From contig NZ_VWMY01000006.1 in the NCBI RefSeq assembly GCF_008905045.1, positions 155,557-219,556 on the forward strand: 64,000 nt of DNA, in the 5' to 3' direction. The notes below the pieces were generated by a model. That model made no database searches and was not told the DNA's origin. It worked only from the letters and a program-made list of their open reading frames with translations. Positions 44,591-54,233 of this stretch are shown here, one piece after another (position 1 is the first letter of the stretch; the number at the start of each line of letters is the position of its first letter). A program made the position numbers and the translations under genes. Source of the stretch: Streptomyces albicerus (GTDB taxonomy: Bacteria; Actinomycetota; Actinomycetes; Streptomycetales; Streptomycetaceae).

Positions 44591-44608
44591 CATCGAATCG
44601 ATTCGATG
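44591..44608. promoter_or_regulatory. Second perfect palindrome, candidate operator O2
   Basis: CATCGAATCGATTCGATG, 18 bp perfect, in the leader; its centre is 23 bp from the centre of O1. It shares TCGAA with O1 but has a different core. Confidence 0.55.
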
Positions 44609-44657
44609 AACGCTGCGTGATGTCCCGATACCCATCCGACTCCCCTGGAGGAACTGG

Positions 44658-45953
44658 ATGTTGACGGCACGAAGGCGTGTGATGGCTGCGGCCGCGGCGG
44701 TGGTGAGTACCACCCTGCTGCTGGCCTCATGCGGTGACTCGGACAGTGGGTCTTCCGACGGGAAGACGCTGAAACTGTGGCATTACGAAGCGCCCAACAG
44801 CGCGATGGGCCTGGCCTGGAACGAGGCCATCAAGGAGTTCGAGAAGACGCATCCGGGCGTGAAGGTGAAGTTCGAGGAGAAGGGCTTCGAACAGATCCAG
44901 AAGACCGCCCCGATGGTCCTCAACTCGGGCGACGCGCCCGACCTCATGGAGTACAACAAGGGCAACGCGACGGCCGGGCACCTCTCCCAGCAGGGGCTTC
45001 TCACCGACCTGAGCTCCGAGGCCACCAAGCGCGGCTGGGACAAGAAGCTCAGCGCCGGGGTGCGGACCACCAGCCAGTACGACGCAAAGGGCGTGATGGG
45101 TTCCGGGAAGTGGTACGGGATCCCCAACTACGCCGAGTACACGATGGTGTTCTACAACAAGGATCTCTTCAAGAAGCACGGGATCAAGGAACCCACCACG
45201 TTCGACGAACTGACCGCCGCGATGGACAAGTTCGTCGACGAGGGCGTCACCCCGCTCGCCAACTCGGGCGCCGAGTATCTGGCCCACCAGTACCTCTACC
45301 AGCTGGCGCTGTCGAAGGCCGACCGGGCCTGGGTGGACTCGTACGAGCTCTACAAGGGCAAGACCGACTTCCACGACGCCGCCTGGACGTACGGCGCCGA
45401 GACCTTCGCGGACTGGGTGAAGAAGGGCTACATCAGCAAGGATTCGACCAGCGCCAAGGCGGAGGACGCCGGGGTCTCCTTCATCCAGGGCAAGAGCCCG
45501 ATCCTGTTCTCCGGCAGTTGGTGGTACGGCCGCTTCGTCGATGAGAACAAGTTCGACTGGGGCACCTTCCTCTGGCCGGACTCGAAGATGACCCTCGGCT
45601 CCGGCGGCAACCTGTGGGTCGTTCCCAAGGGGGCCAAGAACAAGGATCTGGCGTACGACTTCATCGAGATCACCATGTCGGAGAAGATCCAGAACCTGCT
45701 CGGCAACAAGGGCGGAATCCCGGTGGCCGCCGACCCCGCCGCCATCACGGACCCGCGGGCCAAGAAGCTCATCGGCGACTTCAACACCCTCTCCGATAGG
45801 GACGGTCTGGCCTTCTACCCCGACTGGCCGGTCACCGGCTTCTACGACGTCCTCGTCTCCGAGACACAGAAGCTGATGACGGGAAGCGCCAAACCCGACG
45901 CCTACCTGGACGCGGTGCAGGCGGCGTACGACAAGGGCGTACAGGACCAATGA
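44658..45953 (+). CDS. Extracellular sugar-binding lipoprotein (ABC importer)
   Basis: 431 residues, ATG with GGAGG upstream. Lipoprotein signal: MLTARRRVMAAAAAVVSTTL, lipobox ASC, then Ser/Gly-rich linker. Mature part is a family 1 solute-binding protein (KLWHYEAPNSAMGLAWNEAI, APDLMEYNKGNATAGHLS, YNKDLFKKHGI, SGSWWYGRFVDENKFD). It binds a sugar for the two permeases encoded next; with GH31 alpha-xylosidase and a GH3 enzyme in the same operon, xyloglucan- or isoprimeverose-type oligosaccharides are the likely ligands. Transcription starts at the promoter at 44535 under LacI-type operators. Confidence 0.92.
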   Translation: MLTARRRVMAAAAAVVSTTLLLASCGDSDSGSSDGKTLKLWHYEAPNSAMGLAWNEAIKEFEKTHPGVKVKFEEKGFEQIQKTAPMVLNSGDAPDLMEYNKGNATAGHLSQQGLLTDLSSEATKRGWDKKLSAGVRTTSQYDAKGVMGSGKWYGIPNYAEYTMVFYNKDLFKKHGIKEPTTFDELTAAMDKFVDEGVTPLANSGAEYLAHQYLYQLALSKADRAWVDSYELYKGKTDFHDAAWTYGAETFADWVKKGYISKDSTSAKAEDAGVSFIQGKSPILFSGSWWYGRFVDENKFDWGTFLWPDSKMTLGSGGNLWVVPKGAKNKDLAYDFIEITMSEKIQNLLGNKGGIPVAADPAAITDPRAKKLIGDFNTLSDRDGLAFYPDWPVTGFYDVLVSETQKLMTGSAKPDAYLDAVQAAYDKGVQDQ

Positions 45954-46924
45954 CGGTCACTGTCGAACGGGGCGGCCGGGGCGGCCGCGTGGTCGCAAAG
46001 CAGCACCACGCGAAGAACCCGCGCCGCCCCCGCGACTCGTACGCGCTGTTCCTGCTCCCCGGATTCCTCGCCTTCTTCGCGATCATCGTCGTGCCGTTCC
46101 TGATGAACACGGGCGTGAGCTTCACCGACTGGCAGGGCGTCGGCAGCCCGGAGTGGTCCGGGCTCGCCAACTACCGCGAGCTGATGGACGATTCGGAGTT
46201 CTGGGCGTCCTTCCGGCACAGCCTCTTCATGGTCGTGGCGATGGCGGCCGTACCGACCGTCGTCGGACTCGTCCTCGCCGCCGCCCTCTTCGACTTCGTC
46301 GGCAAGAACTTCGGCAGTAGGACGGCCGCCGTGCTGCGGGCCTGCTTCTACCTCCCGCAGGTGCTGCCCATCGCGGTCGCGGGCATCGTGTGGAGCTGGA
46401 TCCTCGCGCCGGAGAACGGCTCGCTGAACGAGCTCCTGAAGGCCGTCGGGCTCGGCAGCCTCCAGCAGGACTGGCTCGGCGACCCGGACATCGCGCTCTA
46501 CAGCGTCATGGGCGTGATGGTCTGGGTGCAGATCGGCTTCCCGCTGGTCGTCTTCATGGCGGGGCTGCAACGCGTCGACCCGCAGCTGTACGAGGCCGCC
46601 GAGCTGGACGGCGCGGGCTGGTGGCGGCGCTTCTGGCACGTCACGCTGCCGCAGATCAGGCCGGAGATCTACGTCGTACTCCTCTGGTGCACGATCGCCG
46701 CGCTCAAGGTGTTCGGCGCGGTGTACGTGCTCACGAAGGGCGGTCCTGGCGGGGCCACGAACGTGCCCTCCTACTTCTCCTTCACCACCTTCTTCGAGAA
46801 GACGCAGGTCGGCTACGGCGCGGCGATCTCCACCGTGCTGACCGTGATCATCCTCGTCCTCGCCCTCGTGGGGCTGAAGCTCCAGACCCGCGCGGAGGAC
46901 GCAGAGGAAGGGCTCCGAGTATGA
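45950..46924 (+). CDS. Sugar ABC transporter permease, MalF type
   Basis: 324 residues, ATG overlapping the binding-protein stop (ATGA). Six membrane segments beginning YALFLLPGFLAFFAIIVVPFLM. The EAA loop is YEAAELDGAGWWRRFWHVTLPQIRP. Inner-membrane half of a CUT1 importer, paired with the next gene. No ATPase gene is present in the operon, so a shared MsiK-type ATPase is presumed. Confidence 0.92.
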   Translation: MTVTVERGGRGGRVVAKQHHAKNPRRPRDSYALFLLPGFLAFFAIIVVPFLMNTGVSFTDWQGVGSPEWSGLANYRELMDDSEFWASFRHSLFMVVAMAAVPTVVGLVLAAALFDFVGKNFGSRTAAVLRACFYLPQVLPIAVAGIVWSWILAPENGSLNELLKAVGLGSLQQDWLGDPDIALYSVMGVMVWVQIGFPLVVFMAGLQRVDPQLYEAAELDGAGWWRRFWHVTLPQIRPEIYVVLLWCTIAALKVFGAVYVLTKGGPGGATNVPSYFSFTTFFEKTQVGYGAAISTVLTVIILVLALVGLKLQTRAEDAEEGLRV

Positions 46925-47796
46925 CCGCCGTACGAGACGTGACAGCCGTACGCACCGAGGCGCGCCGGCCCGCCCGCGCCGTCATCAGCCGCTACCCCGT
47001 CCTCGTCGCCCTGTTCATCGGCGCCCTCTTCATGGTGCTGCCCTTCCTGATCGTCGCGGTCAACGCGGTGAAGTCGCCCGCCGAATACTCGTCGAACGGG
47101 CCGCTGAGCCTGCCCGAAGGGCTCTACCTCGACGGCCTGAAGGACTTCTGGGAGCGCGTCGACTACGGGCAGAAGCTGATCAACTCGATCCTGATCAGCG
47201 GGTCGGTCGCCATCGGCGCCGTCGCCCTGTCGGTCCTCAACGCGTACGCGATCGGCATCGGCCGGATCAAGGGACGCACCTGGGTGCTCGCCTTCTTCGT
47301 GCTCGCGAACATGCTGCCGCAGGAGGCGCTGGTCTACCCGATCTACTACCTGAGCAAGGAAGCCGGCCTGTACGACACCCGGTTGAGCGTGATCATCGTC
47401 TTCACCGTGATCCAGGCCGCCTTCGGTACGTATCTGCTGTCCTCCGTCCTCGGTCAGTTCCCGCGCGAGATCATCGAGGCCGCCCGGATCGACGGGGCGA
47501 ACAAGTGGCAAGTGCTGTGGCGGATCGTCGTCCCGGTCAGCAGACCGACCATCGGCGTACTGCTTGTCTTCTTCTTCATCTGGACCTGGAACGAGTTCCT
47601 GCTCCCCCTGGTCATGCTGATCTCCAACGACAACCAGACCGTGTCGGTGGCTCTCGGCGTCCTCCAGGGCCAGCGCCTGATGGACGCCACGATGACGAAC
47701 GCGGCCGCGCTCCTCGGCGTCCTGCCCGCCATCGTCTTCTTCCTCGTCTTCCAGCGGACGCTCACCCGCGGCATCGCCGTGGGCGCGGTCAAGTAA
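46921..47796 (+). CDS. Sugar ABC transporter permease, MalG type
   Basis: 291 residues. The ATG at 46921 overlaps the previous stop (ATGA); the frame is open further upstream but that part is the shadow of the MalF gene. First membrane segment YPVLVALFIGALFMVLPFLIV; EAA loop IEAARIDGANKWQVLWRIVVP; last part TRGIAVGAVK typical of MalG proteins. It forms the second half of the channel for the operon's sugar. Confidence 0.92.
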   Translation: MTAVRDVTAVRTEARRPARAVISRYPVLVALFIGALFMVLPFLIVAVNAVKSPAEYSSNGPLSLPEGLYLDGLKDFWERVDYGQKLINSILISGSVAIGAVALSVLNAYAIGIGRIKGRTWVLAFFVLANMLPQEALVYPIYYLSKEAGLYDTRLSVIIVFTVIQAAFGTYLLSSVLGQFPREIIEAARIDGANKWQVLWRIVVPVSRPTIGVLLVFFFIWTWNEFLLPLVMLISNDNQTVSVALGVLQGQRLMDATMTNAAALLGVLPAIVFFLVFQRTLTRGIAVGAVK

Positions 47797-47807
47797 GGGG
47801 TGTGCTT

Positions 47808-50075
47808 GTGAAGTTCACCGACGGCTACTGGCTGCTGCGCGAGGGTGTGACCGCCGCGCACCCGGTCGAGGTCCTCGATGTGACCGCCGAACAGGGCGCG
47901 TTGGAGATCCACGCGCCGACCCAGCCCATCCGCCACCGCGGCGACCTGCTGAAGGGACCGGTCGTGACGATCAGCGCCCACGCGCCGATGCCCGACGTCA
48001 TCGGCGTCACATTCACGCACTTCGTGGGCGAGGAGCCGCGCGGGCCCCAGTTCGAGCTGGGCAAGGAGGAGTTCGCCGCCCACGCCGAGTACGACGAGGA
48101 GTCCGCGACCCTCACCGCGGGCGCCCTGTCCGTCAAGGTGAGCCGCACAGGACCCTGGCACGTCGACTTCCTCGCGGACGGCCGCACCCTCACCACCAGC
48201 GGCCCCAAGGGCATGGGCATCATGCGGGAGGCCGGCGGCGGCCACTATCTGCGCGAGCAGCTGAACCTCGGCGTGGGCACACAGGTCTTCGGGCTCGGCG
48301 AGCGCTTCGGGCCGCTGGTCAAGAACGGCCAGGTCGTCGACATGTGGAACGCCGACGGGGGCACGGCCACGGAGCAGGCGTACAAGAACGTGCCGTTCTA
48401 TCTGACGGACGCGGGCTACGGCGTGTTCGTCGACCATCCGGGCCGGGTGTCGTTCGAGGTCGGCTCGGAGGCGGTGTCCCGGGTCCAGTTCAGCGCCGAG
48501 ACACAGCAGTTGACGTACTACGTCATCTACGGCCCGACCCCGAAGGACATCCTGCGCAAGTACACGGCGCTCACCGGCCGTCCGGCGCTGCCGCCCGCCT
48601 GGTCGTTCGGGCTGTGGCTGTCGACGTCCTTCACCACCTCCTACGACGAGACGACCGTCAGCTCCTTCATCGACGGGATGAAGGAGCGTGAACTCCCGCT
48701 CTCCGTCTTCCACTTCGACTGTTTCTGGATGCGGGAGTTCAACTGGTGCGACTTCGAGTGGGATCCGCGGGTCTTCCCGGACCCGGAGGGGATGCTGGCC
48801 CGGCTCAAGGAGCGCGGGCTGCACATCAGCGTATGGATCAACCCGTACATCGCGCAGCGCTCGCCGCTGTTCGCGGAGGGCAAGGCCCTCGGGCATCTGC
48901 TGAAGAAGCCCGACGGCAGCGTCTGGCAGTGGGATCTGTGGCAGCCGGGCATGGCGCTCGTCGACTTCACCAGCCCGGCCGCCCGCGACTGGTACGCGTC
49001 GAAGCTGGAGGCGCTGCTCGCGCAGGGCGTCGACTGCTTCAAGACCGACTTCGGGGAGCGGGTCCCGGTCGACGTCGCATACGCGGACGGCGGCGACCCC
49101 GAGCGGATGCACAACTACTACTCGTACCTCTACAACCGGACCGTCTTCGAGGTGCTGCGCAAGCACCGCGGGGAGGCCGAGGCCGTCGTCTTCGCGCGCT
49201 CGGCGACCGCCGGCAGCCAGAAGTTCCCCGTGCACTGGGGCGGCGACTGCGAGGCGACATACGAGTCGATGGCCGAGTCCCTGCGCGGCGGGCTGTCGCT
49301 GGGCCTGTCCGGGTTCGGCTACTGGAGCCATGACATCGGCGGCTTCGAGGGCACACCGACACCGGCCCTCTTCAAACGGTGGATCGCCTTCGGACTGCTG
49401 TCCTCGCACAGCCGACTGCACGGCAGCTCGTCCTACCGCGTGCCCTGGCTCTTCGACGAGGAGGCCGTGGACGTCCTGCGCCTGTTCACCCGGCTGAAGC
49501 TGCGCCTCATGCCGTATCTGTACGAGGCCGCCCGCACCGCGCACTCCGAGGGCGTCCCGATGATGCGTGCGATGGTCCTGGAGTTCCCGGACGATCCCGG
49601 GTGCGCGCATCTGGAGCGGCAGTACATGCTCGGCCCCGATCTGCTGGTCGCGCCGGTGTTCTCCGACGACGGCGACGTGTCGTACTACGTGCCCGAGGGC
49701 ACCTGGACGCACTTCCTCAGCGGGCAGCCGGTCACCGGGCCGCGCTGGGTGCGCGAGAAGCACGGCTTCTCGAGCGTGCCGCTCCTGGTCAGGCCGGGCG
49801 CGGTGATCCCGGTGGGATCCGTCGACGACCGGCCGGACTATCCGTACGCGGACGGGGTCACCCTGCACGCGTACGGCCTTGAGCGCGGCGCGCAGGTCAC
49901 GGTGCCCGTGGACGGCGTGACCTTCACCGTCGTACGCGAAGGGGACACGCTGCGCGCCTCGTCGAGCGATCCGTCGGCGCCCTGGGGGCTGGCGGCCGGC
50001 GAGCGGACGGTGCGGGCGAAGGCCGGGACCGGCTTCCTCTCCCTGGAGCTGGCTGCCGAGCAGGAGCGGGGCTGA
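47808..50075 (+). CDS. GH31 alpha-xylosidase (YicI type)
   Basis: 755 residues from GTG 47808 (AAGGGG eight bases upstream). N-terminal beta-sandwich, then the GH31 barrel. Catalytic nucleophile D414 in CFKTDFGERVP and acid/base D480 in HWGGDCEATYESM correspond to D416 and D482 of E. coli YicI. The xylosidase-specific loop CFWMREFNWCDFEWD is present. No signal peptide, so it acts in the cytoplasm, removing alpha-xylose from the non-reducing end of imported xyloglucan fragments. Twelve bases after the permease stop, three before the LacI gene. Confidence 0.93.
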   Translation: MKFTDGYWLLREGVTAAHPVEVLDVTAEQGALEIHAPTQPIRHRGDLLKGPVVTISAHAPMPDVIGVTFTHFVGEEPRGPQFELGKEEFAAHAEYDEESATLTAGALSVKVSRTGPWHVDFLADGRTLTTSGPKGMGIMREAGGGHYLREQLNLGVGTQVFGLGERFGPLVKNGQVVDMWNADGGTATEQAYKNVPFYLTDAGYGVFVDHPGRVSFEVGSEAVSRVQFSAETQQLTYYVIYGPTPKDILRKYTALTGRPALPPAWSFGLWLSTSFTTSYDETTVSSFIDGMKERELPLSVFHFDCFWMREFNWCDFEWDPRVFPDPEGMLARLKERGLHISVWINPYIAQRSPLFAEGKALGHLLKKPDGSVWQWDLWQPGMALVDFTSPAARDWYASKLEALLAQGVDCFKTDFGERVPVDVAYADGGDPERMHNYYSYLYNRTVFEVLRKHRGEAEAVVFARSATAGSQKFPVHWGGDCEATYESMAESLRGGLSLGLSGFGYWSHDIGGFEGTPTPALFKRWIAFGLLSSHSRLHGSSSYRVPWLFDEEAVDVLRLFTRLKLRLMPYLYEAARTAHSEGVPMMRAMVLEFPDDPGCAHLERQYMLGPDLLVAPVFSDDGDVSYYVPEGTWTHFLSGQPVTGPRWVREKHGFSSVPLLVRPGAVIPVGSVDDRPDYPYADGVTLHAYGLERGAQVTVPVDGVTFTVVREGDTLRASSSDPSAPWGLAAGERTVRAKAGTGFLSLELAAEQERG

Positions 50076-50077
50076 TC

Positions 50078-51082
50078 ATGGTGAAGATCACCGACGTGGC
50101 ACGGCACGCGGGGGTGTCCCCCAGCACCGTCTCGTACGCGCTGAGCGGCAAGCGCCCGATCTCCGAGGAGACCCGGCAGCGCATCGAGGACAGCATCCGC
50201 GAGCTGGGCTACCGGCCGCACGCGGGCGCCCGGGCCCTCGCCAGCAGCCGCTCGAACGTGCTCGCGCTGGTGGTGCCGTTGCGGGCGGGCATCCATGTGC
50301 CGGTGGTGATGCAGTTCGCGGTGTCCGTGGTGACGGCCGCGCGCCGGCACGACCACGACGTGCTGCTCCTCACGCAGGAGGAGGGCGAGGACGGTCTGCG
50401 GCGGGTCGCGGACACGGCCCTGGTGGACGCGCTGATCGTGATGGACGTCCAACTCCACGACCGGCGGCTGCCGTTGCTGCGCGGGCTGGACCGGCCGTCG
50501 GTGCTCATCGGGTTCCCGGCCTCCCCGGATGGTCTGACCTGCATCGACCTGGACTTCAAGGCGGCGGGCGAACTGTGCGTCGAGCATCTGGCCGGGCTCG
50601 GACACCGGGTGATCGGGCTCGTGGGCTCACCGCCCGAGGTGTACGTACGGGAGACGGGGTTCGCCCAGCGCGTGGTCCAGGGCTTCACGGCCGCGGCCGA
50701 CCGGAACGGGCTGTCCTCCTCGGTGCACCCGTGCGAGGCGGCGCCCGCGGCGGCCCGGCAGATCGCCGAGCAACTCCTGCGGGAGCGGCCCGCGTTGACG
50801 GGTGTCGTGGTGCACAACGAACCGATCCTGGAGCCGCTGATCGACGCGTTCGAAGCGCTCGGGTTACGGGTCCCGGGGGATCTGTCCGTCACGGCGATCT
50901 GCCCGGACGAGATGGCCGAGCGGGCCCGCGTCCCCGTCACCTCGATCGCCATACCGGCCGACGAGGTGGGCGCCGGGGCGGTGGAACTGCTGATGAAGAA
51001 GCTGGGCGGCGGGACCGTACCGGAGGCGACGCTGCTGTCCCCGCGGCTGGCCGTGCGGGCGAGCACGATGCCGCGTCCCTGA
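50078..51082 (+). CDS. LacI-family transcriptional regulator of the xyloside operon
   Basis: 334 residues. DNA-binding headpiece KITDVARHAGVSPSTVSYAL with hinge helix GARALASSRSNVLALVVP, then a periplasmic-binding-type sensor domain (RPSVLIGFPASPDGLTCID, GLVGSPPEVYVRETGF, LDEMAERARVPVTSI-like end). It starts three bases after the GH31 stop and is cotranscribed. It most likely binds the palindromes at 44569-44608 and is released by a xylose-containing sugar. Inducer not readable from sequence. Confidence 0.9.
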   Translation: MVKITDVARHAGVSPSTVSYALSGKRPISEETRQRIEDSIRELGYRPHAGARALASSRSNVLALVVPLRAGIHVPVVMQFAVSVVTAARRHDHDVLLLTQEEGEDGLRRVADTALVDALIVMDVQLHDRRLPLLRGLDRPSVLIGFPASPDGLTCIDLDFKAAGELCVEHLAGLGHRVIGLVGSPPEVYVRETGFAQRVVQGFTAAADRNGLSSSVHPCEAAPAAARQIAEQLLRERPALTGVVVHNEPILEPLIDAFEALGLRVPGDLSVTAICPDEMAERARVPVTSIAIPADEVGAGAVELLMKKLGGGTVPEATLLSPRLAVRASTMPRP

Positions 51083-51160
51083 CGCCCCGAGAAGACCACC
51101 CCCCACGGAAGAGAACTGTCCAAGCCCCAAGTGCGAGGCCCTAGTTGAAGGAGCCATGCC

Positions 51161-54124
51161 ATGCAAGGCAAGAGAAGACAGAGAGCCGCCGTGAGGCTGA
51201 GACGGGGCGTCCCCGCCCTGGCCCTGGGCCTGACCCTGGTCGCGGGACTCGGCGTCACGGCCACGGGAACGGCCGCGGCGGACGACTCCGCGGCCGGCCC
51301 CGCATACGCCTTCCGCAACCCGACGCTCTCCGTCGACCGCCGTGTCGACGACCTGCTCGACCGTCTCACCCTCGACGAGAAGATCTCGCTGCTCCACCAG
51401 TGGCAGCCCGCGATTCCCCGCCTCGGCATCCAGTCGTTCAAGACCGGCACCGAGGCCCTGCACGGCGTCGCCTGGCTCGGTGAGACCACCGTGTTCCCGC
51501 AGGCCGTGGGGCTCGCGTCGACCTGGGATCCGGCCCTGATGCGGCAGGTCGGCTCGGCGGTCGGCGACGAGGCGCGCGGCTTCCAGCAGGAGCGCCCGAC
51601 CGGCTGGGGCCTCAACCTGTGGGCACCCGTGGTCAACCCGCTGCGCGACCCGCGCTGGGGCCGCAACGAGGAGGGCTACTCCGAGGACCCGCACCTCACG
51701 AGCGCGATGGCGACCGCGTACGGCACCGGCCTGACCGGCGGCGACCCCGACCATCTCAAGACAGCCCCCACGCTCAAGCACTTCCTCGGCAACAACAACG
51801 AGGTCGACCGCACCACGACCTCCTCCGACCTGCGCCCACGCGTGCTGAAGGAGTACGAGGAGCAGGCGTTCAAGCCGGCGATCGAGGCGAACGCCGCGAC
51901 CGGCGTGATGTCCTCGTACAACCTGGTCAACGGCCGCCCGGCGACGGTCAATCCGGCCCTCGACGACGATGTGCGCACCTGGTCCTCGTACGACCTGCTG
52001 AACGTCACCGACGCCTACGCGCCCAACAACCTGATCGGCACCGGCAGTCAGAAGTACTACGACACGCTGGCCGAGGGGAACGCGGCCGCGCTGAAGGCGG
52101 GCATCGACAGCTTCACGACGGACGACTCGAACTCCGCCCCGACGACCACGGCCGTCAAGTCGGCAGTCACGGCAGGCCAGTTGAAGGAGTCGGATGTCGA
52201 CAGGGCCGTCGGACACATCCTGAGCGTCCGCGTGCGGCTCGGCGAGTTCGACCCGGGCGGCGGGAAGTACGGGTCCATCGACAAGTCGGTCGTGAACAGC
52301 CCGGCGCACCAGAAGCTCGCCCGGCAGGCAGCGGCCGACGCGGCGGTGCTGCTGAAGAACTCGGGCGGCACCCTGCCCCTGAAGAGCTCGGCGAAGAACG
52401 TGGCCGTCGTGGGCCCGCTCGCCGACACCCTCTACACCGACTGGTACTCGGGCACGCTCCCCTACGCGGTCACCCCGAAGGAGGGCATCGCCGCGAAGCT
52501 CGGCACCTCCGTGACCAGCAGCGAGGGCGTGGACCGGATCGCGCTGAAGAACGCCGAGACCGGGGCGTACGTGACGGCGGGCTCGGACGCCGACGGCGAG
52601 GCGCTGAAGGAGAGCGCGTCCGGTGGGGCCGAGACCCAGGCTCAGTTCGACGTGTTCGACTGGGGCGCCGGCATCGTGACGCTGAGGTCGGCGGCGAACG
52701 GCAAGTACGTCGGCTACAACTGGTCGAACTTCGTCAACGACCAGGTCCAGCCGAACGGTTGGTTCGTCCAGCAGCAGTTCGCGCTGGAGGAGCAGACCGA
52801 CGGCACGTACCTGCTCCGCTACGCCGGCTACGAGACCAGGGAGCCCTGGTGGTCGAACCCGGTCTACCTCGGTCCGACCGGCGACGACGGCACACTCGGA
52901 CTCGTGACCAAGGAGGAGGCCGCGCACTACACCAAGGACGTCGTCCGCAGCGGCGCCGAGGAGGCCGTGGCGGCGGTGAAGGGCAAGGACACGGCGGTCG
53001 TGGTGGTCGGGTCCATGCCCGCGATCAACGGCCGTGAGAACGACGACCGCGAGGACATGAGCCTCGCGCCGTCCCAGGAAGCCCTGGTCAAGGCGGTCCG
53101 CGCGGCCAACCCGAAGACGGTCGTGGTCGTGGAGAACAGCTACCCGACCACCCTCGGCGCCCTCCAGAAGGAGGTCCCGGCCCTCCTCTGGACCACCCAC
53201 GCGGGCCAGGAGACCGGCAACGCCCTCGCCGACGTCCTCTTCGGCGACGTGAACCCGGCCGGACGGCTCACCCAGACCTGGTACGAGTCGGAGGCCGACC
53301 TCCCCTCCATCCTCGAGTACGACAACATCAAGCACGACCGCACCTATCAGTACTTCAAGGGCGACCCGCTCTACGAGTTCGGCTACGGGCTCTCGTACTC
53401 CTCCTTCCGCTACGGGGAGTTGCGGCGGGTCGACGGCGGATACGAGGTCCCGGTGACGAACACCGGCCGCCGCGCCGGTGACGAGGTCGTGCAGCTCTAC
53501 ACCCACCAGCGCGTCTCCCGCGACAAGCAGCCGCTGAAGCAGCTGGAGGCCTTCCAGCGGGTTTCGCTGAAGCCGGGCCAGACGAAGACGGTGAAGCTGA
53601 AGCTGCGGGAGAAGGACCTCGCGCACTGGGACGTGACCCGCTCCAAGTGGGTGGTGGAGAGCGGCACGTACGACGTGCTCGTGGGCGCGTCCTCCGAGGA
53701 CATCCGCTCCCGTACGTCGCTGAAGGTGCGGGGCGAGACGATTCCGGCGCGGGATCTGTCCCGGGTCACGCGGGCCGAGAACTTCGACGACTACGAGGGT
53801 GTGCGGCTGGTCGACGAGTCGAAGGCGCGGGGCACGGCGGTGGGGGCTTCGGGGGACGGGGCCTGGGTGAAGTTCGCCGACTCCCAACTCGGCTCCGGCA
53901 CTTCGAAGTTCAGCGCCCGGGTGGCCGGGGCGGCCGGGAAGGTCGAGATCCGGCTCGGGTCACCGACCGGAACGCTCGTCGGTACGGCCACGGCATCCGG
54001 CACCGGGTCGCCTTACACGTACGAGACGGTGGACGCCTCGCTCTCCAGCGCCGCCAAGGACCGCCAGGACGTGTACCTCGTCCTGGGCGACGGCATGCGA
54101 TTGTCGGCCTTCTCCCTGCGCTGA
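51161..54124 (+). CDS. Secreted GH3 glycosidase with fascin-like insert and C-terminal carbohydrate-binding module
   Basis: 987 residues. Signal peptide about 1-40 (ALALGLTLVAGLGVTATGTAAA). GH3 barrel 50-340 with KHFLGNNNEVDR, SYNLVNGRP and nucleophile D284 in LLNVTDAYAPNN. A beta-trefoil fascin-like insert (about 450-560: IALKNAETGAYVTAG..., VTLRSAANGKYVGYN) splits the second GH3 domain, whose PA-type part resumes at AVVVVGSMPAINGREND. Then a fibronectin-III-like GH3 end and a CBM6-like module (RAENFDDYEGVRL... to the end). Likely a beta-glucosidase or beta-xylosidase acting outside on xyloglucan or related glycans, feeding the importer. ATG 51161 with GGAG nine bases upstream. Confidence 0.88.
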   Translation: MQGKRRQRAAVRLRRGVPALALGLTLVAGLGVTATGTAAADDSAAGPAYAFRNPTLSVDRRVDDLLDRLTLDEKISLLHQWQPAIPRLGIQSFKTGTEALHGVAWLGETTVFPQAVGLASTWDPALMRQVGSAVGDEARGFQQERPTGWGLNLWAPVVNPLRDPRWGRNEEGYSEDPHLTSAMATAYGTGLTGGDPDHLKTAPTLKHFLGNNNEVDRTTTSSDLRPRVLKEYEEQAFKPAIEANAATGVMSSYNLVNGRPATVNPALDDDVRTWSSYDLLNVTDAYAPNNLIGTGSQKYYDTLAEGNAAALKAGIDSFTTDDSNSAPTTTAVKSAVTAGQLKESDVDRAVGHILSVRVRLGEFDPGGGKYGSIDKSVVNSPAHQKLARQAAADAAVLLKNSGGTLPLKSSAKNVAVVGPLADTLYTDWYSGTLPYAVTPKEGIAAKLGTSVTSSEGVDRIALKNAETGAYVTAGSDADGEALKESASGGAETQAQFDVFDWGAGIVTLRSAANGKYVGYNWSNFVNDQVQPNGWFVQQQFALEEQTDGTYLLRYAGYETREPWWSNPVYLGPTGDDGTLGLVTKEEAAHYTKDVVRSGAEEAVAAVKGKDTAVVVVGSMPAINGRENDDREDMSLAPSQEALVKAVRAANPKTVVVVENSYPTTLGALQKEVPALLWTTHAGQETGNALADVLFGDVNPAGRLTQTWYESEADLPSILEYDNIKHDRTYQYFKGDPLYEFGYGLSYSSFRYGELRRVDGGYEVPVTNTGRRAGDEVVQLYTHQRVSRDKQPLKQLEAFQRVSLKPGQTKTVKLKLREKDLAHWDVTRSKWVVESGTYDVLVGASSEDIRSRTSLKVRGETIPARDLSRVTRAENFDDYEGVRLVDESKARGTAVGASGDGAWVKFADSQLGSGTSKFSARVAGAAGKVEIRLGSPTGTLVGTATASGTGSPYTYETVDASLSSAAKDRQDVYLVLGDGMRLSAFSLR

Positions 54125-54157
54125 CCCGCACGGCGGCAGAACAGCGGAACGGCACAA

Positions 54158-54190
54158 CGGCCCAGGGCGCCGAAAGGGCGCCCTGGGCCG
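54158..54190. terminator. Terminator between convergent GH3 and PBP4 genes
   Basis: CGGCCCAGGGCGCC pairs with GGCGCCCTGGGCCG across a GAAA-type loop (14 bp). Serves the rightward operon and the leftward carboxypeptidase gene. Confidence 0.8.
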
Positions 54191-54233
54191 CACCTCATCT
54201 CGGCACTCGCTCAGCGCCGCCGTCCTTGAGAAC

